Shown piece after piece: positions 13,145 through 23,843 of a stretch of DNA of 64,000 bases. Below the pieces are notes generated by a model. The model did no database searches, was not told the DNA's origin, and worked only from the letters and a program-made list of their open reading frames with translations. Source of the DNA: Sinotaia quadrata (taxonomy: Eukaryota > Mollusca > Gastropoda > Architaenioglossa > Viviparidae); assembly GCA_028829895.1 (NCBI GenBank), contig CM054180.1:91947135-92011134 (forward strand). The letters run 5' to 3'. Position 1 is the stretch's first letter, and every line of letters starts with the position of its first letter. Position numbers and translations under genes: made by a program.

Positions 13145-14225
13145 CATAAACTAGTAAAGAACAAATGAAAATCGCATGTTGCAACAATAGGAAATGTTAG
13201 CAAAATGGATTTCAATGGAAAAATGTTGTTTAACCTAATCTAAATTAGTATATGTGTCGCTTGCATTTATAATAGTTTACAGCTTTGCTGACTTAGCACT
13301 TTACATCGTAATAAGAGTTGGGTGACTGACTTAGAACTCTTGAATGTTCGTTCGTACAACAACCTGGTAATTATTCTGTAGATTGTATATTATAATTTAC
13401 AAGACGTAATTGTGAAACGAGAGAATGAAAAGTACCAAACAGCAAATTATCATGGCTTTCCAGTGGACAGACGAAAGACAAGAGAAATTGATAACAGATA
13501 AAAAGGATGTACATGATATCAGCAATGATATATGGAGAAAGTAAAAACAACAAATATCTTTTAAATTAATGTAATAAAAAGAAAATATTTGTTTTACTAC
13601 TAAAACAACAACAATAGATTACTGGTATACTGATGTTTTAAATTTGTTTTACATTATTATTTAATAAAATTGGGCTATCTTTCAAACTTGAAAATGTCCT
13701 AACACACTTAATATCTTTTCCACAAAGGCTTTTGAAAAGTTGGAGACCAGTTATCTGAACCATGATGAAAGACGTGCACAAAGTAATTTATTTTTACATT
13801 TATTTCTGTATTCCTCTTTAATTTAATGATAAATAATATTTCTGTTCAAATACACTGCCCGCTTGTATCATAAATACGCACAAAACTTTGACAAGTAAGA
13901 AGAGTTTTCTTAAATTTTCACCCCGAAAGAAGTAACAATTTCGAACTTCACTCTAAGTTAGTACAACAGTTTCTCTTCATAAACTTAAACATATTTTTAT
14001 AGTTCCTCTCCTTTTTATTACACTTTCGCATTAAAAAATCAATGTTGGTAATTATTATAATGTTACTATTGTAAAGACTTTCAAATTACTGCAATGTTTT
14101 AAAATAAAATTTTAAAATAACATTATTGCTGATTTAATATAAATGATTTCATTGATAGAAGAATCTATTTTAACACAAATTTCTACTGTATAGTACATTT
14201 TTTTATTGACATTTTCTTCCTCATA
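13145..14225. other. unique AT-rich sequence, nothing recognised
   Basis: No arrays and no exon-like open segments. Confidence 0.5.
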
Positions 14226-14229
14226 CGAC

Positions 14230-15355
14230 TGACTTTCTCCACACCCCTCATCCATATGCATTATATTTACAGCAACATCTTATCATCTCACCAGTATACG
14301 TTGTAATGATCTCGACATCTTATCATCTCACCCATGTGCTTCGTAGTTAACATCTCTTTGTATCATAATTACCGTTGTTTTCGAGTGTTTCATCAATGTC
14401 CGTTATGCTTCACGTATTTTTTTCCTGAGCAAAGTGCATTATATTTAACATGTTTTACTATCAATATACTTACACTTCACATGTTTCTGTCTCACAGTCG
14501 GAAGTTATATTTCACGTGTTTTCTTCTTACCTTATATTTCTTTCATTAGTGTACGTTGCATTTCAAGTGCTATTATCTCACTAATGTATATTTCAGGTGT
14601 TGTATGTCACCAGTATACGTTACATTTCACGTGTTTTTGTCTCACACTTGTACATTACAATTCACCTGTGCCTGTCTCAACAATGTACATTTTATTTCAC
14701 TCTTCTTCTCACTTTTTTATCTAACATATGTTTGTCTCATCAGAGTAACTGAAGTTGAGTTGTATTTGCTCCAATAATATCCATTATCAGCAATGTCTGT
14801 ATAGTGCACGCGTTTCACGTCATCATTGTTATGTTTCATATCTCACTAGTATTCGTTATATTTAAATATTGTAATCTCACAACGCATGTTATACTTAATG
14901 TCTTTCGTTTTATCAATTTAGTCAAACGTTTCGTAGTTTTCTTCCCATCAGTTTAAGTTGAATTAATTTTTTTTTTCATATCACAGCGGACATTTAATTT
15001 AGAGTTTTATAGTCTCATCAGTGTATGTTATGTATGCATTTTTTTGCCTCACCTGTTTCTCCTCATGTTTTCGTTTCACAAATACCTTAACTTTAGGTGT
15101 CTTCAACTTACCAATATAGTCAAATTTAGCGTGTTTTCGTCTCACAAATATACGTTAACTTTAGGTGTCTTCAACTTACTAATAATAATATAGTCATATT
15201 TAGCGTGTTTTCATCTTACCAGTTTAATCGTATTTAGCGTATTGCTGTACTCCCACCAATATAGTAATATTTAGCATGTTTTCCATTCACCAATGAAGCC
15301 ATATTTAGAGTGTTTTATCTCACTAACGTTGTCATAGTGTGTTTTCATCTCACCA
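14230..15355 (+). repeat. degenerate ~35-60-bp repeats
   Basis: Recurring ATCTCACCAGTATACGTTA with CATTTCACGTGTTTTCGTCT. Strongly diverged, continuous with the regular array that follows. Confidence 0.7.
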
Positions 15356-15359
15356 ACAG

Positions 15360-15870
15360 GCCTATAGCCGCGTTTAGCGTATTTTCATCTCACCAATATA
15401 GTCATATTTAGCGTGTTTTTATTTCGCAAATATAGTTATATTTAGCGTGTTTTTATTTCGCAAATATAGTCATATTTAGTGTGTTTTTATTTCGCAAATA
15501 TAGTCATATTTAGTGTGTTTTTATTTCGCAAATATAGTCATATATAGCGTGTTTTTATTTCGCAAATATAGTCATATTTATTGTGTTTTTATTTCGCAAA
15601 TATAGTCATATATAGCGTGTTTTTATTTCGCAAATATAGTCATATATAGCGTGTTTTTATTTCGCAAATATAGTCATATATAGCGTGTTTTCACGCACCG
15701 ATATACATTAACGTTTTTCATGTTGTCATCGCACCAGTGGAAGTTATATTTCACACGTTTAAATCTCATCACTGATTTTTATTTCAGATGTTTTTGTCTG
15801 ACTATTATATATTTCACTGATATTTCACGTGTTTTCATCTGAGCAATGTACGTTACTCTACGCATATTCA
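15360..15870 (+). repeat. 34-bp array, ~9 regular copies plus diverged flank
   Basis: Units TATAGTCATATTTAGCGTGT then TTTTATTTCGCAAA, most regular at 15400-15690. Confidence 0.93.
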
Positions 15871-15986
15871 TCTCACTAATTTACATATTTTTACGTCATT
15901 TCCTCCCATCAGTATTCAGGATAATACGGTACGCCAGTTTTGCAACCTTTTTCCCGCTACCAAAGATCTTTTCTCCCTCCCCTCAG

Positions 15987-16076
15987 GCCATAGTGTTGAC
16001 ATTATGGAAGTCGCCTTCGATCGAAGACTAGCAAGCAGGAAACAATCTGGCGATGAACGTTGAGCTTGCACTAATG
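15987..16076 (+). other. candidate short exon (unassigned)
   Basis: A long pyrimidine tract ending CCCTCCCCTCAG precedes position 15987, and AATG|GTACGT follows 16076; the 90 bp between are GC-richer than the surroundings. All three frames contain a stop, but ATGAACGTTGAG near the end opens a frame reaching the donor in phase 0. It could be a 5' UTR/start exon of the CCN gene or a decoy. The repeat block upstream also carries CACCAG-type acceptor-like motifs. Confidence 0.2.
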
Positions 16077-16299
16077 GTACGTTTGTTTAGTTAGACATTT
16101 CGAAAGGTTGTATAGTCTCAGCCTCGCCTCGCCAAATTCTAACCAACAACAGATCATTACTTCTTCGGTTTACACGTTTATCGATTAATTTTTAATCAAT
16201 CAGTGTATGTCATTTTGAAAAAATAATTAGAAGGCGCAATATAGTGACGTTTGATACATTTTTCTTTTAAAATTCTTAAAATTTTAAAATGGATTTTTC

Positions 16300-16740
16300 T
16301 GGTTTTATTTTGTATTTGTTTGTTACAACTAAAGTCAAATGTTATGATGCGGATTAAATACTCTCATAGCGTTTACTTCATTACTGCATTCCTTTGTTGT
16401 ATACTGCAGTCAGCTATATTTTTGTATGTTGCATTCCTTAACTGTTTACTTCAGTACCTGTGTTCTTGCATATTACATTCTCTTGTTGTTGCTGTTGACA
16501 GTGAGACTACGTTGTATTAGTAACACAGTCCACATTCTAGTATTTGTTAAATTTCCCTTGCTGACAATATCCATATTCTTGGTTTATGTTATATTATCCT
16601 GGTGACGTTGTTCAAATCTTTGTTTTGAGTCCATTCCGTTAGTAACCCGCTGCTCACATTCTTGCTTTTGTGATACTTTCCTTTGATTTTGTATAAATGT
16701 TGTTGCCTATTACATTTCCTTGGAATATGATTGACAACAA
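16300..16740 (+). repeat. weak degenerate ~65-bp repeats
   Basis: Motifs such as TTGTATACTGCAGTCAGC, TTGCATTCCTTAACTG and CTTGCATATTACATTC recur loosely. Confidence 0.4.
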
Positions 16741-17114
16741 TTTCATTTATTCCATAAAAGGAAAGGTAACATGATAAAGGTACAACGTTTACAGATGAAA
16801 TGAGTTTACTTGTTAATTACGATTCAGGAATTCAGGTCTCAGATTTTCAAAGATGAATCTTTACTCAGTCGTATTTCTTTTGTGATTGTTTCCCTCAAAA
16901 CGCACGTGTTCTTGAGGCCATCCACAAGTGACGTGACTTGAAAGCAAGCATCACTGTTGACAGTAAATCTTTTGTTCGTTCATCAAGCTTGTGCATTACA
17001 ATTTTATTGTCAGTTAAAGATTTCGGATAGTGCTAGACAATTTTATTCCCAGCTACCATGTTCTGAATACGCAAACCAACAATATAGAGTTCTGATGTTT
17101 GTACAGGCAGCAAC

Positions 17115-17405
17115 TGAATACAGCATTAAAAGGTCATAGAGAATGTAAACGTTTTATAGTGGCTCTTGAATATTGCTTTAAAAGGCATAGAGAATGTAAA
17201 CGTTTTATAGTGGCTCTTGAATATTGCTTTAAAAGGCATAGAGAATGTAAACGTTTTATAGTGGCTCTTGAATATTGCTTTAAAAGGCATAGAGAATGTA
17301 AACGTTTTATAGTGGCTCTTGAATATTGCTTTAAAAGGCATAGAGAATGTAAACGTTTTATAGTGGCTCTTGAATATTGCTTTAAAAGGCATAGAGAATG
17401 TACAT
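17115..17405 (+). repeat. 51-bp array, 5-6 copies
   Basis: Units GCATAGAGAATGTAAACGTT, TTATAGTGGCTCTTGAATAT, TGCTTTAAAAG, essentially identical and so probably recent. 51 bp is 17 codons, giving open frames on both strands that are not genes. Confidence 0.97.
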
Positions 17406-17409
17406 GTTT

Positions 17410-18980
17410 TACATTGGCTCCTGAGCCGGAAAATGTTCTTTTGAATTTACACAACTGTATACAGAGTTTGATTCTGCTTGGCTCAGTTCTGGCAAAGGCT
17501 ACCTGTTAGATCTGTATTGCTATTTTGGCTGCCAGTTAATTTCATCTTAGACCTATGTGTCAGTCACTCATCCTTACTCAGCAGTTCTGGCAGGGAGGAT
17601 ATCCTATATTTGACTACAGTGGATTTAGACATATCTTCCCGAGCTGACATATTGCAGAAACATCATTCCAGTGGACTTTAAACTGCAAGTTATATTTGGA
17701 GAGTGTAAACTTATTTGCTTAACTGAGTGAAATCTTGTCAAAGCTGTAGCTGTAATATTATTTACTGTCACGGATATGGGGGAATATTATTTAAATTTTT
17801 TTTCTTTCTGTCATCATACTCTAAACAGTTAACTAAACAGCCAAACCAATTTAAAAATAGGAAAGGGCTAAAATAACTATTTTGTCAACAATGTAATATC
17901 TGGATGTGGAAACGTTAGTTGAGAAAGAGATAAATTTTAATAGTAGTTCGTGCCGGTGAATGGAAAAACGTAATTAATTTTTCGAGGACGTACGGATTTA
18001 CTTTTCTGCTGTTAGCAATACCAAAACAATCATTCGTGCCATGTATGAGGAACGTGATAGACCAAAGAGATACTAATTTCTCTTTGAGGAAACCCAGATT
18101 TGAGTGTTTTGAGATGCAGTTTATTTTTCAAAATCATCACTATAAAGTTTTGATAGTAGTATTGTTAAGGTTAGATTGATATTGTAATTGTGAAATTGTT
18201 TGTTGAAACAGAATTTTGAGTTATTTGAAAGTTGAAATTTATATTGTTATAGCTATATTTGTCAGTCTGTGTGTACAGAGTGTACTCTTGCCAGGTGGTG
18301 ATGAGTGAACTTGGTAATATAGTTTTAAAAATAAAATAAAAATAAGGGGTGCTCTGAGTAGGTAGGTAAAACAGGAAACTGTTTTCAACACTAAAGGTGT
18401 AAACTTGAATTTGCTACCATGCACTAACGGGGAAAGTGTGGACAGTCAGCAAAATTTGTCAGCAAGATTCAAGACTATGTGCATGCTGGATGGGGGTGTT
18501 GTGTGCTGAGAGGGGTTGTTTTCTAGCCAGCTCAGTGAAAATGTTGTACAAGGACTTTGTGTATAAAAGGGGATGACAGAGACAGAAATAGTGAGAAACA
18601 CCAAGAATGTAGTGTTTGGCATAGTGGTGGGAAGACCCTCAAGTTTCTACCTGTCTCGTATCTAGGGTCTCTATGATAACCGGCTGGCAACCAGTTAAGA
18701 GAACTTTTGGACACTGCAATATAGTGCCACAGATGTTTACCTGACTGTATTTTTTATGGCATGCTGTAAGAGCCGCCATCAGTGTCAAGATGGACTAGTC
18801 AAATGGACAGTCATCTCAGGTTTTCAAAAGACTGTGCAAAGGCTGCGGGTGATCGGCATTTTCCAGGCAGTAGAATAAGACTGGTGGAAGTTTGGCATCA
18901 CGGCGCACAGGATATATCGCAGATAGTCAGGAAGCGACCATGGAGCATGTCGCAGGATAACAGTGAGGATGACCCTTAAT
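17410..18980. other. long non-repetitive stretch, possible CCN 5' region
   Basis: No array. 18430-18975 is GC-richer than the surroundings and holds the TATA candidate. I see no supported exon with a signal peptide. Confidence 0.4.
18562..18570 (+). promoter_or_regulatory. candidate TATA box (TATAAAAGG)
   Basis: TATAAAAGG sits at the start of a non-repetitive, moderately GC-rich stretch (18430-18975), 3.5 kb before the IGFBP exon. Vertebrate CCN1/CCN2 promoters have TATA boxes. The stretch ends at AACA|GTGAGG (18963), a possible donor of a 5' UTR exon, followed at once by a repeat array. No start codon with a signal peptide is found inside. Inference only. Confidence 0.25.
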
Positions 18981-18984
18981 TAAG

Positions 18985-19140
18985 AGATGAGGAGTAATGA
19001 GAAACGTAATGAGATGAGAAGTAATGAGAAACGTAATGAGATGAGAAGTAATGAGAAACATAACGAGATGAGATGTAATGAGAAACGTAATGAGATGAGA
19101 TGTAACGAGAAAGGCCTAACAAGAAATGTAATGAGAGAAT
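18985..19140 (+). repeat. 27-bp array, 5-6 copies
   Basis: Units GAGATGAGAAGTAATGAGAA then ACGTAAT. Starts 20 bp after the AACA|GTGAGG site at 18963. Confidence 0.93.
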
Positions 19141-20464
19141 GAAACAGTAGCAGCGGGATGGCTGTTCTTTGGGTTATACCATGTATCGAGACGTCGATGG
19201 TGTTTTGTATATCTTCAACTCCCCAGCACGAGGAAAAAGGGACAATAACTATGTGAATAGAAAATACTAATTAGGGAGAGAATCTCAGAACACCTAAAAC
19301 TAAAGATTACAATTTTACTTAAGAATTAAACATCAAATTAAAGATAAACTTTAAACTTAATTTAAGTTTGATCAGTGAAGAGTCATTCTAAAATTAGTTT
19401 GAAAATATTGATGTGACTATGTTGAAAAGGACTTGCAAATCGAATGACATTGTTGTTTTTTCTTAAATTATTGAATTTGATATGGGGGCAGTGGCTCCAG
19501 AACTTTTGAATAATGACTATTATTTTATTTTGTAAATGCTTAGCTTATTTAGTAGAAGTAGTACGGCATGAATAATTATGAGTTTTATATTTCTTTTATT
19601 TTATTTCAACATTCTTTTCTTTTCCCCTACCCCACGGGTGTGAGTTGTGGATGGTTGACTAACTTGTGGGAGGAAACCCAAAGTTCAATAAATTATATTT
19701 TGATATTGAGACTTTTTCTGTCTATGGTTTTGAAAGAGTGGTTGAGGTCGTTATTACACGTTGTGTCGTCTATGCTGTCTACACTTCACCCTTACCCGTA
19801 TGCAGTCACACATGCAAACATGTCAGCAATATGTAACCTACATGCAGAATAAAATTCAAGTCAAACAACCATCTTGGTATTCTGTGTGTGGATTTGTAAT
19901 AACATCTATGCAAGTCCTACATGGCGTTGACTAACCACTTCCCCCCCCCCCTTTCTTCGGAGAGAAGGGTGGTGGTGACATTTACATACACTTTGCATCT
20001 TTATTGTGCCATTGCAACAAAACTATGTTAGTATGTTTAAGTAGCCATTGGTGTCAAACTAAGCTTTTATATTTTAAATATCACCAGTCTACTCATCATA
20101 GTTTTTTGTTCATTTTATCAATTGTCTACACCTATCTAGGTATGACTGACGTCGCTTCGTGGTTTTATAAATGTGCATTCAGCTGCGGGTGCGAGTGGAG
20201 TGAATGCTGCACACGGAACAAACATCTATAGTTACATCCACCCATAAATACTTCACAGTGTACAAAAAATCTTTCCAAGCATGATTTATGGTTCACTTAA
20301 TAAACAGTTAATTAATAATTTCGACATTTTCTTGACTAATCATATCGTTCTTCTTTGCTGCATGATACTATTTAGATAGTTAAACAACTGTTTATATCGG
20401 TAATCTTTCCGGCGTAACCTCCGTGATATTATTTGTTAAACCAATGCCACATATTTGATGGATA
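19141..20464. other. non-repetitive sequence
   Basis: Contains a poly-C run near 19940-19951 and the weak exon candidate at 19568; otherwise nothing recognised. Confidence 0.4.
19568..19639 (+). CDS. weak candidate for the CCN signal-peptide exon
   Basis: An ATG at 19568 opens a 24-codon stretch with a hydrophobic run (YISFILFQHSFLF) that ends ACGGGT|GTGAGT at 19640, in phase 0. Phase 0 is what the IGFBP acceptor at 22085 needs, so it would join as PYPTG-DTIWC. Against it: AT-rich composition, Phe/Tyr-heavy instead of a normal Leu-rich core, and no clear acceptor or promoter directly upstream. It could be chance; kept because phase, distance and donor all fit. Confidence 0.2.
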
Positions 20465-20724
20465 TTATTATTATTATTAATTAATCATTCAAAACTAATT
20501 ACAAGTGATGAGAATCTTAATTTATTTTATTAATGATCCTCCAACAGACACCACTCGTCTCTCTCACTTGGTGGATATACAGGGGCTGTAAATGTTTTCT
20601 CTCTTCCACAACATTAAAGATAAATATTTACCATCACACAATATTCTGTAGGTGGAAAACGTCTTACTAAAGGAGAAGACAAATCCGTCATTAATCTATA
20701 TTTAGCGAGCCCCCGTCCATCCAC
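20465..20724 (-). mobile_element. dispersed element, copy 2 (inverse of 9112-9355)
   Basis: Opposite orientation to copy 1; the tail (TTATTATTATTATTAATTAA) is at the left end and the GTGGATGG head at 20724. Divergence between the copies is moderate, with several small indels, so these are old insertions. Confidence 0.8.
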
Positions 20725-21042
20725 TTTTTTCTCCAACCTGAGGTTATCAATATGCATAAGAAGGTCAATAAATTTATTAAATCAGCCTTTAAATATACTT
20801 ATGACAAATACAATGAAATAGATTACTTGGCATCAATTATTTCCACGAAACCATGTTCAAATATTTCACAGTCTTATATCTCAAAAATACAATTCAACAA
20901 TTCAATACAAACCACAGGATAGCTCTTATCAGAGAACAATTGTCTTTTCTGCATGCTTTTGCAGCAATGTCACAGTTTATTGTCCATGTCAATTTCCATG
21001 TGTTTTCTCTCCTCAGATGTCATTGATTTGATTTGATTGATT

Positions 21043-21159
21043 GTAGGGGGCGCTTCCGGCTTCCGCCGCTTTCGCGCTGGGTGAGGGGTTGTGTGGGAAA
21101 GGGAGGGGGTGGTTTAGCCCACTGGCTATGTCAAAGTAGTTCTCATGTATCATTTCCAA
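21043..21159 (+). mobile_element. dispersed repeat B, copy 1
   Basis: About 115 bp nearly identical to 59980-60098: GTAGGGGGCGCTTCCGGCTT, a G-rich stretch, then CCACTGGCTATGTCAAAGTA and GTTCTCATGTAT. Both copies begin sharply at GTAGGGGG. Very GC-rich against the background. The element family is not recognised. Confidence 0.85.
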
Positions 21160-21604
21160 ACCTCAAATGTCAAAAACACTGATGCACTTTTATTCTCTCA
21201 AAGCAGCCAAGGCATTTTCTTTTCACCATGCCAGAATCCCTCAACCAGAATAAAAATTACAGCAATTCTATTACTTCCTTATACCAGAAATTGTTCATAT
21301 AGTCAGCATACTTTGTCATGATGCATTGAAGGAGTGTAGTGTATTCCTTTACACTTAAACTGTAGCAGATAATTCCCTCATCTCCCTGGTCAGAGCAGTG
21401 TACAATCAGTAAATTCAAATCATACACAAAAGGTAGAAAATAGAAAAGGCTACTTGCTCAGAAAAATATAATCAAGGAACAGGACTAAGCTTCCAGTTTA
21501 TCCCTTTATAATTCCATTCTTTCTTACATTCCAGTCTCAACTTAAGGTTATAGGCAGCCTGGGTGGTGGAGAATTAACATCTTGCCCATCTTCCAGCAAA
21601 ACGT

Positions 21605-22084
21605 TCCCCCCCACCATTACCAGATTACATTAATTGTATATGAATAGCAAATTCCATTCCACATATAACCAAATAAAGTTAATGTATTTAAACAACTATT
21701 TTCATTCCCCATTCCCATTATCATATTACATTAATTGATATATTTGAATAACTATTTCTATTCCCTACTCCCATTATCATATTACGTTAATTGATATTTT
21801 TAAACAACTATTTCCACTCCCCACTCCCATTATCATATTACGTTAACTTATATATTTGAACAACTATTTCCATTCCCCATTCCCATTATCATATTACGTT
21901 TAATTGATATACTTGAACAACTATTTCCACCACCCACCACCCACCACCCTTTGCAACATTTCATTATTTGAAGCATTTTATTAATTGTTGCTTTTAAATA
22001 ACTAATTCCATTTTTTCTCCTTGACGTATTATATTATGTGATGTATGTGAACAACTAATTGTTTTCCCACCCCCACTACCGCAG
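21605..22084 (+). repeat. ~57-bp array ending in the IGFBP acceptor
   Basis: Five to seven units with AACAACTATTTCC, then a C-rich run CCCACTCCCATTATC. The last unit is the functional pyrimidine tract and acceptor (AACAACTAATTG...CCCACTACCGCAG). An early unit also has CCATTACCAG. The array thus appears to be copies of the 3' splice-site region. Confidence 0.75.
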
Positions 22085-22292
22085 GACACTATCTGGTGCC
22101 ACTATCCCTGCCAGTGTCCGATAGAAGAGCTGACATGTCGCACTGGGGTGAGCATCATCAAGGACGGCTGTGGTTGTTGTTACATGTGCGCCAGGCAGCA
22201 GGGCGACATGTGTACTCCCCACGCTCGATGTGACGAAAAGAAAGAACTTTATTGTCAAAGCCCGTCAATCAACGAGACAGGTATTTGTAGAG
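22085..22292 (+). CDS. CCN exon: IGFBP domain
   Basis: The acceptor is a C-rich tract ending CTACCGCAG at 22084; the first codon is GAC in phase 0. Translation starts DTIWCHYPCQCP and contains the family signature GCGCCYMC (GCGCCxxC) followed by ARQQGDMC, with 12 cysteines in total, the canonical number for a CCN IGFBP domain. An N-E-T sequon lies near the end (SINETGIC). The exon ends AGAG|GTGAGT at 22292/22293, leaving phase 1, which matches the VWC acceptor. The same exon tail and donor are repeated in tandem downstream with the frame open to 22738, so the true exon end may vary (22292, 22358, 22424 or 22490). Domain identity is certain; the choice of donor is inferred. Confidence 0.93.
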
Positions 22293-23762
22293 GTGAGTCT
22301 TGCAATGAAGAACTGTTTTGTCAAAGCCCGTCAATCAACGAGACAGGTATTTGTAGAGGTGAGTCTTGCAATGAAGAACTGTTTTGTCAAAGCCCGTCAA
22401 TCAACGAGACAGGTATTTGTAGAGGTGAGTCTTGCAATGAAGAACTGTTTTGTCAAAGCCCGTCAATCAACGAGACAGGTATTTGTAGAGGTGAGTCTTG
22501 CAATGAAGAACTGTTTTGTCAAAGCCCGTCAATCAACGAGACAGGTATTTGTAGAGATAGGTATTGCAATGAAGAACTGTTTTGTCAAAGCCCGTCAATC
22601 AACGAGACAGGTATTTGTAGAGATAGGTATTGCAATGAAGAACTGTTTTGTCAAAGCCCGTCAATCAACGAGACAGGTATTTGTAGAGATAGGTATTGCA
22701 ATGAAGAACTGTTTTGTCAAAGCCCGTCAATCATCTAGGCAGGAATTTGTAGAGGTGAGTTTTGTAATGAATAAGAATGTATTTATAGAGTAGATGTTAA
22801 GGAATTAGAGGTATTTGTAGAGGTGAGTATCTGAGCATAAGAAGGTGTTAGTAGAAGTGAGTGTTAAGGAATGAGTAAGTATTCATCTACAAATATAAGA
22901 ATATTAACGAGATATAATATAATTTAAGATATAATATAATTTTAACAGTTATTTCGATGGACCATTCTCTTTGAAATAAGCGCATATAATTAGAATAGCT
23001 ATTTCAATGGACCATTTCATTTAAGTAAACATGCACATTTTATACAGTTATTTCATGGCATTAATTTTTATGAATTTGTAAAGTTATTTCTGTGTCTCAT
23101 TCTGATTTAAATAAACATACACAATTTATAGTTATTTCAAGAGGTTAGTTTCATTTGAATACACGTACATAATTTCTACATTGTTGATATTAATTTAAAT
23201 TATAAATTTATAAACATACTTAATTTGCATGTTCCTAGAGTCAATCGACAAAAATAATTTGCTTACATGTGGCAATTTACATTCTCACTTTCATTAAAAA
23301 CGCATTGTTCTATTTCCAAAGGATAATGACTTTGTTATCCTTGTATTAACAGACGTTAGTTTTGTGAGTAAGAAATAAAATTGAGATGTTGGCCTGAGTT
23401 CAGAATAACCTATTTTTCAAGAAACAATCATTTTTTATTTTACAGATAATCATACTTAAAATATAGGATTATTAGGTGCAATTAGATTATAATATGTTTA
23501 TTTAACTGGACTTTTAGTATAGCCGTATTCATTTAAGTGGACTCATAGTATAGCCGTATTTATTGGACTCTTATTATAGCCGTATTTATTTAAGTGGACT
23601 CTTAGTATAGCCGTATTCATTTAAGTGGACTCTTAGTATAGCCGTATTCATTTAAGTGGACTCTTAGTATAGCCGTATTTATTTAACTGGACATTTAATA
23701 TAACCGTAGTCATTTAACTGGACATTTAGTATAACCGCAGTCACTCTCTCTCTTTCTCTTAC

Positions 23763-23843
<81 letters not shown>

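Noticed and set aside
16752..16761. CCATAAAAGG, a perfect CArG (SRF) box upstream of the CCN gene
   Set aside because: CCN1/CCN2 are SRF targets in vertebrates, but by rough composition several such 10-mers are expected by chance in 64 kb, and it is 1.8 kb from the nearest promoter candidate.
17099..17509. 136-codon frame with an 17-residue repeat
   Set aside because: A 51-bp minisatellite keeps frames open on both strands; nothing else suggests coding.
18756..18979. Short + frames in the presumed CCN 5' region
   Set aside because: No ATG-initiated frame has a hydrophobic signal sequence; treated as possible 5' UTR at most.
22170..22793. Second long + frame over the IGFBP exon and array
   Set aside because: Shadow of the real IGFBP frame; lacks the cysteine pattern.
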